Source of the DNA: Methanofollis sp. UBA420
GTDB lineage: Archaea; Halobacteriota; Methanomicrobia; Methanomicrobiales; Methanofollaceae
Direction of reading: 5' to 3'
NCBI RefSeq assembly: GCF_002498315.1
Contig: NZ_DAGX01000002.1
Span: 528,836 to 592,835, forward strand
Length of the DNA: 64,000 bases
Translations under genes and position numbers: made by a program
The notes under the pieces: generated by a model
Told to the model about the DNA's origin: nothing
Databases searched by the model: none
What the model saw: only the letters and a program-made list of their open reading frames with translations
Part shown: positions 33,377 through 41,932 of the stretch, piece after piece
Layout of the letters: each line of letters opens with the position of its first letter
Position numbering within the stretch: the stretch's first letter is position 1

Positions 33377-34060
33377 TTATTCGGCCCGCCTCGCCCTGGT
33401 GCGCACCTCACATCCCGCACAGTCGGGCGGGCATTCCATAGCAACATCTCCGCTCCCCTGACCCCGGAAGAGAGCCCTGACGATCTCGATCCACCGGGAG
33501 CGAAGCTCATCCCGGTCGACACCGAGGAGGATCATCACCCGCATGCCGTTGAACATCGATACAAGGGCGATCGCAAGGGTACGTGGATCGGTCGCCGGGG
33601 AAATAAGACCTTCCTGCTGCTGTTTCGCGATTGCCTGCGCCGGTTGATCGATGCCGTTCTTCATGCGCTCTCTGGAAAAGTTCCCGAGCACGGGTTCACG
33701 CGCCGTCATCGCAAATATTTCGAGGAGAAGCGCATGCTCGTTGAGATCGGACGACATCATCCGGTCGAAGATCTCGATCCATGTCGCGACCGGACACCTT
33801 TCCGGACTTTGGGGAGTCGTAATTTTGCGGTACTGTCCCTGAAGGATCTTCGCACTCTCCAGGATCAGTTCATCTTTATTTTTGAAGTACCGATAGAGGG
33901 CCGGCTTGCTGACATTGAGGTGTTTCGCAATATCCTCCATCGTGGTCCTGCAGTACCCTTTCTCGTACATGACCTCCAGCCCGGCTTCAACAATCCTCTT
34001 TTTCGCCTCTTCACGGTACTCCGGTACCATCTTCGACGTTGAATTCACCCTCCCATGCAT
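33377..34060 (-). CDS. TetR/AcrR-family transcriptional regulator (second)
   Basis: About 227 residues from ATG 34060 (MHGRVN); ATG 34030 (MVPEYREE) would match the first TetR more closely, and TTG 34084 is a long alternative. The HTH is AKKRIVEAGLEVMYEKGYCRTTMEDIAKHLNVSKPALYRYFKNKDELI. The ligand domain is helical. The C-terminus has a CPPDCAGC cluster (three cysteines in CxxxCxxC), which is odd for TetR and could sense metal or redox. A 20-base perfect palindrome and a second copy lie about 40-80 bases upstream. The divergent amidohydrolase-ICMT pair is the likely target. Confidence 0.92.
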   Translation of the reverse strand: MHGRVNSTSKMVPEYREEAKKRIVEAGLEVMYEKGYCRTTMEDIAKHLNVSKPALYRYFKNKDELILESAKILQGQYRKITTPQSPERCPVATWIEIFDRMMSSDLNEHALLLEIFAMTAREPVLGNFSRERMKNGIDQPAQAIAKQQQEGLISPATDPRTLAIALVSMFNGMRVMILLGVDRDELRSRWIEIVRALFRGQGSGDVAMECPPDCAGCEVRTRARRAE

Positions 34061-34101
34061 GTGAGCGCCACTCGTATATCTCAATAACTAATAGAACACT
34101 A

Positions 34102-34138
34102 AAGTTACCAATTGGTAACTTATATTAACAATTAGTAA
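34102..34138. promoter_or_regulatory. Tandem TetR operators: a 20-base perfect palindrome plus a degenerate copy
   Basis: AAGTTACCAATTGGTAACTT at 34102-34121 is a perfect palindrome. Its core TTACCAATTGGTAA (34105-34118) is repeated as TTAACAATTAGTAA at 34125-34138, matching 12 of 14 bases. The two centres are exactly 20 bases apart, about two helical turns, so two dimers could bind side by side. The site lies between the tetR gene and the amidohydrolase gene, within AT-rich promoter sequence. Confidence 0.75.
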
Positions 34139-34257
34139 GAACGAGAATATGACACTCCACGAAGGACAATCGACAGGATGGCAAATTCCTGCATCATTCA
34201 GGTTCTATTGAACGGAGTGGCGCATATGACCGCGAACAGATACTTTCAGAGGGTAAA

Positions 34258-35862
34258 ATGACACCAGCACCACAGAACGAATCGATGACCGCGTTCACCG
34301 GCGGTCGGATCCTTACGATGGATTCCGGACAGAATCATGCAGAAGCAGTCGTGATCAAGGGCGGCCTGATTCTCGATGTCGGCGACGCGGGAATCGTGGA
34401 GCGGTACCCCGGTGCCGAGATCGTCGATCTGAAGGGCCGGACTCTGCTGCCAGGCTTCATCGACTCGCACAACCACCTCTCGTCCTTTTCCTGCTTCTTC
34501 TCGGGATGGGCAGACCTCTTCGGTCTCCTGACAAAGGACGCCGTCCTGGATGCATTGAAAGACCATGCCCGGAAGAATCCCGGAAACGGCTGGCTGGTCG
34601 GTTTCGGGTGGCTGGATGCACGATCCGGCGGAGTTGCCCTGACGCGACAGGACCTTGACGAAATCGGATCCGACCGCCCCACACTCGTCATCCAGGCTAC
34701 GTTTCACATGAGCGTCGCGAATAGCCGGGCGCTGGACATTGCAGGCATCAACGGATCGACACCCGATCCCGGATGCGGGATCATCATGCGGGACGCCGAC
34801 GGGACACCAACCGGCGTGCTGATCGAAGAGGCACAGGCCCCTGTCTTTGGTCTGACCATGAAGGCCGGCACCCATGAACATGCCGACCTCATCAGAGCGC
34901 GGGCAGAAGAACTCCTCCCCTTCGGGGTCACCGCAGTCCATGATCCGGGCGTCACCCCGGCCGCGGCAACGGCATACCGTCTCCTGCATGATGAGGGCCG
35001 ACTGCCGGTCTCCGTGCTTATGATGCCCCACGGTGCGACCCTTCTCGACAACCGTCCGGGGATCTGGCTTGACGGGCCGGGGACAGGAAGCGGGGACGAG
35101 CATCTCCGCATCGGTCCGGTCAAAGTCTTTGCCGACGGAGCAACACCGGAAACGGTGGCATATGCCATGACGATCCAGGGCAGGACCATGACGAGCGGCA
35201 GGTACCGCGATGATTTCAGCGAGGTCTTACGCGATGCAACGCGGCGAGGTTTTCGCGTCTGCGTTCATTCCTTCGGGAACGCCACCACAGATGCTGTCCT
35301 TGACGCGTTTGAAGAAGCCGCGGGAGATGCCCCCGCAGGATTCGAGATGCGGCCCCGCCTGGAGCACGTGACCCTGATCTCGGAGTCCCAGATCCGGCGT
35401 CTTGCTGCCATGGGAGGGTGCGTCTCCATCCAGCCCCAGTTCCTCATCCGGGCCAGTAATTTCTCCCGGGCACAGGTGGAGAATGCAAAGTGGCTGGCCT
35501 ACGCCGATCTCTTCCGCGCCGGCGTCCATGTTGCCGCATCAAGCGACGATCCCGGCGGTTTCATGGACGCGCGTGATCCGATCACAGGGGCGGTGATGGG
35601 ATCGACCATGAGCAACGGGGATGGGAATACGGTATTCCCGGACCAGGTGCTGCCCTTCGAGACATGGCTCTGGATATACACCGCAGGGAGCGCCTATGCC
35701 GGAGGACAGGAGAACGAGCGCGGCATGCTGAAAGAAGGGCTGGTCGCAGACCTCGTGATCCTAGAGGGAGCACTCGATCCCCTGAACCCCCCGGTCGTCG
35801 ATGAGACCTGGAAAGACGGCCGGGTCGTGTACAGACGCCACAAAACAGAGAAGATTGCATGA
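34258..35862 (+). CDS. Amidohydrolase family protein (YtcJ/amidohydrolase-3 type)
   Basis: The 534-residue metal hydrolase begins with the small beta-sandwich (FTGGRILTMDSGQNHAEAVVIKGGLILDVGD). The TIM barrel has PGFIDSHNHLSSF (metal site HxH-like, here H-N-H), GFRVCVHSFGNATTDAVLDAFE, RPRLEHV and SSDDPGGFMDARDPITGAV. The YtcJ group acts on exocyclic amides or formyl groups and imide-like rings; the real substrate is unknown. It is divergent from tetR across the tandem palindromes and overlaps the next gene by ATGA. Confidence 0.9.
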   Translation: MTPAPQNESMTAFTGGRILTMDSGQNHAEAVVIKGGLILDVGDAGIVERYPGAEIVDLKGRTLLPGFIDSHNHLSSFSCFFSGWADLFGLLTKDAVLDALKDHARKNPGNGWLVGFGWLDARSGGVALTRQDLDEIGSDRPTLVIQATFHMSVANSRALDIAGINGSTPDPGCGIIMRDADGTPTGVLIEEAQAPVFGLTMKAGTHEHADLIRARAEELLPFGVTAVHDPGVTPAAATAYRLLHDEGRLPVSVLMMPHGATLLDNRPGIWLDGPGTGSGDEHLRIGPVKVFADGATPETVAYAMTIQGRTMTSGRYRDDFSEVLRDATRRGFRVCVHSFGNATTDAVLDAFEEAAGDAPAGFEMRPRLEHVTLISESQIRRLAAMGGCVSIQPQFLIRASNFSRAQVENAKWLAYADLFRAGVHVAASSDDPGGFMDARDPITGAVMGSTMSNGDGNTVFPDQVLPFETWLWIYTAGSAYAGGQENERGMLKEGLVADLVILEGALDPLNPPVVDETWKDGRVVYRRHKTEKIA

Positions 35863-36563
35863 ATCCGCCGGAAAACTCATCGAAGGATGCCGGGCGCATC
35901 CTGCGGGCGAAAGGCATCCTCTCCGGTACGATCCCGGTGATCATTATGGGAGCGGTCCTTTTCGTCTCGGCGGGCACGCTCGCCTGGCCGATGGCGTGGG
36001 TCATCCTCGGTGTCCTGTTTGCCGCCACAACGCTCGTTACCCTGCTCTGCAGCCCCGGCCTGATCGTGGAGCGCATGAACAAACAGACAGGGGCAAAGGA
36101 CTGGGACGCCCGCCTGGTCAGAGTGATGAACCTTATCGGGCTCCTGCCGCTTCTTGTTGCAGGGCTGGACATGCGGTTCGGCTGGAGCGGGCAGATCCCC
36201 CTTCCCGTACAGGTCGCGGCCCTCGGCGTCTTTATCTCTGGTTATATCGTCTTTTCGTGGGCGATGCTCACAAACCCATTTTTTTCTCTCGTTGTCCGTA
36301 TCCAGGACGAGAAGGGCCATCATGCCGTCACCACCGGCCCCTACCGGTTCGTCCGCCACCCTGGGTATCTGGGATTTTTTCTGATCGTTCTCGCCCAGCC
36401 CCTGATGCTGGGGTCTCTCTGGGCGCTTGTGCCTGCCGGGATCACTGCAGCCCTCTTTATCGTGAGGACCGGCAGGGAGGACGAGACGCTTCTCGCAGAA
36501 CTCGTCGGGTACCGTGAGTACGCCGAGGAAGTCGGGTACCGCCTTATTCCCGGGATATGGTAA
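35859..36563 (+). CDS. Isoprenylcysteine/phospholipid methyltransferase-like membrane protein (ICMT family)
   Basis: This 234-residue membrane protein has about five helices and the C-terminal SAM-binding signature of the ICMT/PEMT group: GPYRFVRHPGYLGFFLIVLAQPLMLGS, followed by RTGREDETLLAELVGYREYAEEVGYRLIP. Eukaryotic ICMT methylates prenylated cysteines; prokaryotic relatives have diverse or unknown lipid-like targets. It is translationally coupled to the amidohydrolase. The pair may modify and then cleave a hydrophobic small molecule that the adjacent TetR senses, but this is inference. Confidence 0.85.
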   Translation: MNPPENSSKDAGRILRAKGILSGTIPVIIMGAVLFVSAGTLAWPMAWVILGVLFAATTLVTLLCSPGLIVERMNKQTGAKDWDARLVRVMNLIGLLPLLVAGLDMRFGWSGQIPLPVQVAALGVFISGYIVFSWAMLTNPFFSLVVRIQDEKGHHAVTTGPYRFVRHPGYLGFFLIVLAQPLMLGSLWALVPAGITAALFIVRTGREDETLLAELVGYREYAEEVGYRLIPGIW

Positions 36564-36968
36564 AAGAAAACAGAACGTTAAAAAGAAGGAAACAGGAACA
36601 CAGGGTTGATCCTCGATCCTTTCCATGACGGGATCAGGGAGGCAGGGGGACCTGGTGCTCTCTATCATGTGAGTGACCTTGAAATCCATCCCTGCCCCGG
36701 GGACCATGCCTTTTTCCGCCGGCCGTCGGTACATGCGTCCGGTCCGACGACATGGACCGGCCGGTGCCGAAAGTGCGGGATGCGAATGTCGGTCTTCGCA
36801 TCATCGTCTCTTCTCGGGGGCTATGATCGAAAACCGATTCTGGAAAAATGCATTGTATGGTGCGCCTGCATCAAGATGAAAAGGCAAAGGTAATTCTCAG
36901 GAAATACTCTTTTTAAATGACCTTAAATTATCAGAACCGGTACTCGGAAATGAAAACGGTGGTGAAAG
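36564..36968. other. Intergenic region, 405 bases
   Basis: No supported gene is seen. A frame at 36606-36893 carries a few cysteines (RCRKCGMRM, WCAC) but has no ribosome site and unusual composition, and I do not accept it. AT-rich sequence at 36905-36935 (CTTTTTAAATGACCTTAAATT) probably contains the promoter of the flavoprotein gene, with GGTGGTGAAAG just before its ATG as ribosome site. Confidence 0.4.
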
Positions 36969-37553
36969 ATGACAAAAGTCGTTGCGTTTAACGGTAGCCC
37001 CCGGAAAAATGGGAACACATCCATCCTTATCGAGCATATGCTCGAAGAGCTCCGGAAAGAGGGGATCGAAACCGAAGAGATATACCTCAGCGGACGTGTT
37101 GCACGGGGATGCACTGCCTGTATGAAATGTTTTGAGAAGAAGGACGGGCATTGCATCTTTGATGATGATTGTGTCAACAAATGCATCGACAAGATGGTTG
37201 AAGCTGACGGCATCATTCTCGGTTCGCCGGTCTACTTCACCGATGTCACAGCTGAGATGAAGGCCCTGATCGATCGGGCGGGCCTTGTATCCATGGCAAA
37301 CGGGGGACTCTACCGGCGCAAGGTGGCGCAAGCCGCAGTCGCGGTGCGGAGGGCCGGCACATTCCATACCCTTGATACCCTTCTGCATTTCCTGCTCATA
37401 GGCGGGATGACAGTCCCGGGATTCCCCGTTGTTGGTGTCGGAAAAGAGATCGGGGAGGTCCTTAAAGACGAGGAGGGCCTGATGCGGGCAAAAGACGCGG
37501 GGAAAAACATGGCATGGCTCCTGAAAACTCTTGAGCAGGCAAAAAATTCCTGA
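36969..37553 (+). CDS. Iron-sulfur flavoprotein-like (Isf / NADPH-dependent FMN reductase family)
   Basis: This 194-residue flavodoxin-fold protein starts VVAFNGSPRKNGNTSILIEHML, the FMN phosphate loop. Cysteines 48, 51, 54 and 62 in CTACMKCFEKKDGHC follow C-x2-C-x2-C-x7-C, the compact motif of archaeal Isf that binds [4Fe-4S]. GSPVYFTDVTAEMKALIDR completes the flavin site. Isf proteins pass electrons from ferredoxin to oxygen or peroxide and may protect against oxidants. It closes the accessory island on the right. Confidence 0.9.
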   Translation: MTKVVAFNGSPRKNGNTSILIEHMLEELRKEGIETEEIYLSGRVARGCTACMKCFEKKDGHCIFDDDCVNKCIDKMVEADGIILGSPVYFTDVTAEMKALIDRAGLVSMANGGLYRRKVAQAAVAVRRAGTFHTLDTLLHFLLIGGMTVPGFPVVGVGKEIGEVLKDEEGLMRAKDAGKNMAWLLKTLEQAKNS

Positions 37554-37675
37554 TGTTCTGGGAGAGATGAGCAATGATTGACACCAGGAATGCGTACATA
37601 AAAATAAAATGGCCCGGGAAAACCTTCATATTTGAAAACGAGAGGAGTCCATCGAACTCCCCGATACTCTATTGT

Positions 37676-39445
37676 TTATTCCTCGGCCTGAGCGTAGTAG
37701 TACTCGCCCTTCGCCCTCTGCTCGCGGTCCAGGTACGACTCGGGCTTGTTGATCCTGGGCCGGCCACTCTTGTCCCGCCTGAAGGTGACGCCGAGGGCCG
37801 AGAGGAAGAGGTTCATGCCGTCGCGCATCGAAAACGGCCCCTTCGCCTCGCCGGCAACACCGGGCTCGCCGTCGAAGACGACGAGGCGCTCGGAGATCAT
37901 GTCGATGAGATAGATGTCGTGGTCGATGACGATGACGCCGCACTCCTTCCCCTCGGCATGGTGCTTGAGCACCCGCACCAGGCTCATCCTCTGCTCCACG
38001 TCGAGGTGGGCGCTCGGTTCGTCGAGGATATAGAGGGCGGCTTCCCGGGAGAGGCAGGCGGCGATGGCCACCCTCTGGAGTTCGCCGCCCGATAGGGTGT
38101 CCAGGGGCGACTGGAGGATCTGCCGGAGGCCGAGGGGGTCGAGCACCTCGTGCTGGTAATACGAGGTGTCGAAACGCCGGGTGATCTGGCGCAGGGTGAA
38201 CTCCACCGTGTCGGTGGAGTCGGCCTTCACGTACTGGGGTTTGTACGAGATGGCAATCTTCTCGTCGAGGGGGCCCCCGTCGGGTTCCTCCACGCCCGCG
38301 AGGAGTTTTGCGAAGGTAGACTTCCCGATGCCGTTCGGGCCGACAAGGCCGAGCACCTCGCCTTTCCTGATCTCGCCGCCCTTCACGTCGAGGTGGAAGC
38401 GGTCATAGTGCTTGGACATCTGCGGGAAGGTATAGAGAGGTTCCCGCCTCGTCTCGTCGGCATGGGCCCGTTTCTCAAAGACGACGGCCGAGTCCCTGAA
38501 GCGGACGTTCTCCTCGGGCAGGTATCCTTCGAGGTACTCGTTGATCCCGACACGCACGCCCTTCGGCCCGGTGATCACGCCGAAGACCGCCGGTTTGCCA
38601 TAGGCGACATGGACCGTGTCTGCGAGCATGTCCAGGATCGCGAGGTCGTGCTCGACGATCACGACAGGCCTCTTCTCCGCGACCTCCCTGATCAGGTTGG
38701 CTGTCGCCATCCTCTGGTAGATGTCGAGGTATGGGGTGATCTCGTCGAGGAAGTAGAAATCGGCGTCCCGCGCCAGGCAGGCGGCGATCGCCACCCTCTG
38801 GAGTTCACCGCCGGAGAGGTTCTGGATGTCGCGGTCCAGGATGGAGTCGAGGGTGAGTTCCGCGGTGAGGTGGCCGAGCACCCCCCTCTCGTCGGTCTTT
38901 GCCAGGAGGTCATGCACCGTCCCTTTGAAGGCCTTCGGTATGAGGGTGATGTACTGGGGCTTCACCGCCACCTTGATCTCCTTCCCCGAGATGTGCTTCA
39001 GGTAGTCGAAGAGTTCGGTGCCTGTGAACCTCTTCATGATCTCGTCCCAGGAGACGGTGGCGTCAAAGATCCCCAGGTTCGGCTGCATCTGGCCGGAGAG
39101 GATCTGGATGGACGTGGACTTTCCGATACCGTTCGGGCCCAGGATACCGGTCACCTTCCCCTCGACAGGGATGGGGAGGCCGTACAGCACGAAGGCGTTC
39201 GGCCCGTACCGGTGGGTGGGTTGCTCCAGTTCCTCGGGGAGGTTGACGATATCGATCGCGTCGAACGGACACTTCTTGACGCAGATGCCGCACCCGGCAC
39301 AGAGTTCCTCGGAGATGACCGCCTTTCCTTCCTCATCGAGGACGACGGTCTCGTCCCCACTTCTGACCCGTGGACAGTAGATGATACACTCCTGTCCGCA
39401 CTTCTTTGAATGACAGTTATCTTTGTGGACGACGGCGATTCGCAT
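37676..39445 (-). CDS. ABCE1/RLI ribosome-recycling ATPase
   Basis: The 589-residue twin-ATPase splits 70S ribosomes after termination or rescue, together with aRF1 or pelota. Two N-terminal [4Fe-4S] sets are visible: CHSKKCGQECIIYCPRV and CAGCGICVKKCP. There are two Walker A motifs (both GPNGIGKST), two LSGGELQRVAIAACL signatures and the hinge between them. It starts 6 bases after the EMC6-like gene. Its natural partner pelota is encoded divergently only 2.5 kb away. Confidence 0.97.
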   Translation of the reverse strand: MRIAVVHKDNCHSKKCGQECIIYCPRVRSGDETVVLDEEGKAVISEELCAGCGICVKKCPFDAIDIVNLPEELEQPTHRYGPNAFVLYGLPIPVEGKVTGILGPNGIGKSTSIQILSGQMQPNLGIFDATVSWDEIMKRFTGTELFDYLKHISGKEIKVAVKPQYITLIPKAFKGTVHDLLAKTDERGVLGHLTAELTLDSILDRDIQNLSGGELQRVAIAACLARDADFYFLDEITPYLDIYQRMATANLIREVAEKRPVVIVEHDLAILDMLADTVHVAYGKPAVFGVITGPKGVRVGINEYLEGYLPEENVRFRDSAVVFEKRAHADETRREPLYTFPQMSKHYDRFHLDVKGGEIRKGEVLGLVGPNGIGKSTFAKLLAGVEEPDGGPLDEKIAISYKPQYVKADSTDTVEFTLRQITRRFDTSYYQHEVLDPLGLRQILQSPLDTLSGGELQRVAIAACLSREAALYILDEPSAHLDVEQRMSLVRVLKHHAEGKECGVIVIDHDIYLIDMISERLVVFDGEPGVAGEAKGPFSMRDGMNLFLSALGVTFRRDKSGRPRINKPESYLDREQRAKGEYYYAQAEE

Positions 39446-39451
39446 GGATGA

Positions 39452-39826
39452 TCACATCGATGAAGTGGTGAGCATGGTGGACCAGGAGATGAACCAGAAG
39501 GCGAAGGTCATGAACGCCTGATAGAACCAGTCTTTGTTGTTCAACTCGGTGTAGTCGATCTTCATCAGCATGAAAATGTGTTTCTGGACGACCACACCGG
39601 CCATGAGGAGGAGGATGCCGATGATCTGGTTTTGCTGCAGTCCTGTCGCAGGGTCGGGAGTCCCGCAGATATAGAATGAGAGCAGGCCGGTCGCGATACC
39701 GAGGAAGCACGCAACAAGGGTTCTCCGGATGCGCTTTTTATGCTCTCTCTGTTTTTCCTCTTTCGTCTTTGCGCCTTTGCTTTTCGGCGCTTCGGGTGCC
39801 TGTGACAGTTTTTCCTCCTCGCCCAT
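39452..39826 (-). CDS. EMC6-like membrane protein
   Basis: This 124-residue protein has a Lys/Glu-rich cytoplasmic N-terminus (about 1-33) and three hydrophobic helices: TLVACFLGIATGLLSFYIC, NQIIGILLLMAGVVVQKHIF and WFYQAFMTFAFWFISWSTMLT. The pattern matches archaeal proteins related to EMC6, the core subunit of the eukaryotic ER membrane insertase. It is the first gene of a transcript that continues into RLI, so co-production with a ribosome-recycling factor is likely. A role in membrane-protein biogenesis is inferred from the family. Confidence 0.7.
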   Translation of the reverse strand: MGEEEKLSQAPEAPKSKGAKTKEEKQREHKKRIRRTLVACFLGIATGLLSFYICGTPDPATGLQQNQIIGILLLMAGVVVQKHIFMLMKIDYTELNNKDWFYQAFMTFAFWFISWSTMLTTSSM

Positions 39827-40024
39827 GATGCATCAGTGGTCTATTTTGTGCGTTGTAGCCATATTTAATTTCGTGTTGCCCGGGCGACGGGACCAGCACG
39901 ATGGTCTCTCACGGCCGGAAACTCCGGGTATCCGGGCGGTGCGGGCATGCACGCGGAGGTGCCGATGGTAGCAGGGGCATCTTAAAGAGCGTTCTGGACC
40001 CATACGTACAAAGAGCGTGGGATA
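39827..40024. promoter_or_regulatory. Divergent promoter region between EMC6-RLI and RqcH-pelota operons
   Basis: This spacer of about 200 bases separates two translation-quality-control operons. AT-rich stretches at 39838-39872 (for the leftward unit) and CATCTTAAAGAGC near 39978-39990 (about 35-45 bases before the RqcH ATG) are the likely promoters. Confidence 0.45.
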
Positions 40025-41932
40025 ATGGCAAACGAACAGGGGATGAGCGGGATGGATGTCAGGGCACTGACGGCGGAACTGTCGGCCCTGCTCCCGCTCT
40101 GGATCGGCAAGATCTATCAGTACGATGCGAAGACTCTCGGGATCCGTCTCAACGGGAACGAGGGGGCCAAGTATCAGTTCCTCGTCGAGACAGGCAGGCG
40201 CGCCCACCTGGTCGGGGCCCTCCCCGAGTCCCCGAAAAATCCCCTGGGGTATGCGATGTTCCTGCGCAAACACCTCGAAGGGGGACGGGTGACCGCTATC
40301 GGGCAGTACGGCCTCCAGCGTATCTTCTACATCGATGTGGCGAAGAAGGCCGGAATACTGAGGCTTGTCATCGAACTCTTCGACGAGGGGAATGCCATCC
40401 TCCTCGACGAGGCCGGGGTGATCACCAAGCCCCTGCGGCACCACCGCTTCAAGGACCGTTCCGTCGTGCCTGGAGAGACCTATGCCCTCCCCGAGGGGAC
40501 TGACTGCAGCGGCTTCGACGGCGAGTCCTTCGCCGCAATGCTCCGGGCATCAGATCGCGATCTTGTCAGGACCCTTGCCGTGAACTGCCTCCTCGGCGGC
40601 GCCTATGCCGAACTCGCCTGCAGCCGTGCCGGGGTCGACAAGAGCATTCCGGCTGCCGAAGCCGATGCCGGGGCGGTGTATGCAGCGCTCCACCAGGTCA
40701 TCGGCATGGTCGAGGGGCAGAGGGAACCGGTGACCACCGGCAGCGGGTGCTGGCCGATCCGGGGCATGGGAGAGGAAAAAGAGGCGTTTCCCACATTCAA
40801 CAAGGCCCTGGAAGCATATTATCCATTACAGGCAGCCGCCGCGGTGAAGGCCGAGGCGAAACGGCCGAAACTCTCGAAGGAAGAGGTGATCCTCCGCCAG
40901 CAGGAGGAGGCGCTGAAGAAGTTCGCGGGGAAGATCAAAAAGGCCGAGAAGGCGGTCGAAGCGGTCTACACCAACTATCCCCTCGTGCAGGACGTCATCG
41001 CCACCCTTGAACGGGCAAGCCGGAGCCTCTCCTGGCAGGAGATCGAGGAAGTCCTCAAAAAAAGCGACCTCCCCGCGGCAAAGGCGGTCGTCGCCGTCCA
41101 CCCGGCCGAGGCGGCCGTCGAACTCGACCTCGGGGTGCGGGTGAAGATCTTTGTCCACGAGAATGTCGAGGCAAACCTCGACCACTACTACGACCAGGTC
41201 AAGAAGTTCAGAAAGAAGACCGAGGGTGCCCTTGCGGCGATAGAGCGCGGCGCCGCAAAGCCGAAGGAGAAACCGAAAGAGACCCTCCACCTCCTGAAGA
41301 AGAAGTGGTTCCACAGGTTCAGGTGGTTCTATACGACCGACGGCACCCTTGTCCTTGGTGGGCGGGACGCCTCGCAGAACGAGGAACTGGTCAAGAAGTA
41401 TATGGAGGGTAAGGACACCTTCGTCCACGCCGACGTGCACGGCGGTTCGGTCGTCATCGTCAAGGGGGAGACCGAGCACATGGACGACGAGGTTGCCCAG
41501 TTCGCCGCCTCGTACTCCAATGCCTGGAAGGCCGGGCACTTCTCTGCCGACGTCTATTTCGCACGCCCCGACCAGGTGAGCAAGACCGCCGAGTCGGGCG
41601 AGTTCGTCGCCCGCGGCGGTTTCATCGTGCGGGGCGAGAGGCGCTATGTGAAGGACGTCCAGCTCGGCGCGGCAATCGGGGTGCAGAAAGAGCCAAGCGT
41701 TGCGATCATCGGTGGCCCTCTGGCGGCGGTGCGTACACGGACACAGTATGTCGTCGAACTTTCTCCCGGCACCTTCGAACCGAACGACGTGGCAAAGAAG
41801 GTCCAGCGTCTCCTGAGGGAGAAGATCGGCGAGGATAACTGGAAACGACTGAAGACCGCGCTGAACACCGAGGCGATCGCCGCCTTTGTCCCGCCGGGCG
41901 GGTCTGATATCGTGGGCGAGCATGAAGGCTGA
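40025..41932 (+). CDS. rqcH: Ribosome-rescue factor RqcH (NEMF/Rqc2/FbpA family)
   Basis: The 635-residue protein binds obstructed large subunits and recruits tRNA to tag nascent chains with C-terminal tails. It has an N-terminal NFACT-N domain (MDVRALTAELSALLPLWIGKIYQYD), a central helix-hairpin-helix and long coiled coil (about 275-340 and 390-415), and an NFACT-R domain (KKKWFHRFRWFYTTDGTLVLGGRDASQNE, FVHADVHGGSVVIVKG). Its stop overlaps the pelota start by 11 bases. Domain order and length match archaeal RqcH. Confidence 0.94.
   Translation: MANEQGMSGMDVRALTAELSALLPLWIGKIYQYDAKTLGIRLNGNEGAKYQFLVETGRRAHLVGALPESPKNPLGYAMFLRKHLEGGRVTAIGQYGLQRIFYIDVAKKAGILRLVIELFDEGNAILLDEAGVITKPLRHHRFKDRSVVPGETYALPEGTDCSGFDGESFAAMLRASDRDLVRTLAVNCLLGGAYAELACSRAGVDKSIPAAEADAGAVYAALHQVIGMVEGQREPVTTGSGCWPIRGMGEEKEAFPTFNKALEAYYPLQAAAAVKAEAKRPKLSKEEVILRQQEEALKKFAGKIKKAEKAVEAVYTNYPLVQDVIATLERASRSLSWQEIEEVLKKSDLPAAKAVVAVHPAEAAVELDLGVRVKIFVHENVEANLDHYYDQVKKFRKKTEGALAAIERGAAKPKEKPKETLHLLKKKWFHRFRWFYTTDGTLVLGGRDASQNEELVKKYMEGKDTFVHADVHGGSVVIVKGETEHMDDEVAQFAASYSNAWKAGHFSADVYFARPDQVSKTAESGEFVARGGFIVRGERRYVKDVQLGAAIGVQKEPSVAIIGGPLAAVRTRTQYVVELSPGTFEPNDVAKKVQRLLREKIGEDNWKRLKTALNTEAIAAFVPPGGSDIVGEHEG

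Noticed and set aside
36606..36893. 95-codon frame with clustered cysteines
   Set aside because: No ribosome site and no recognised pattern; odd composition in a promoter-containing gap.
28336..37553. Integrated plasmid or provirus as origin of the island
   Set aside because: No integrase, attachment repeats, tRNA gene, replication or capsid genes are visible at either end.
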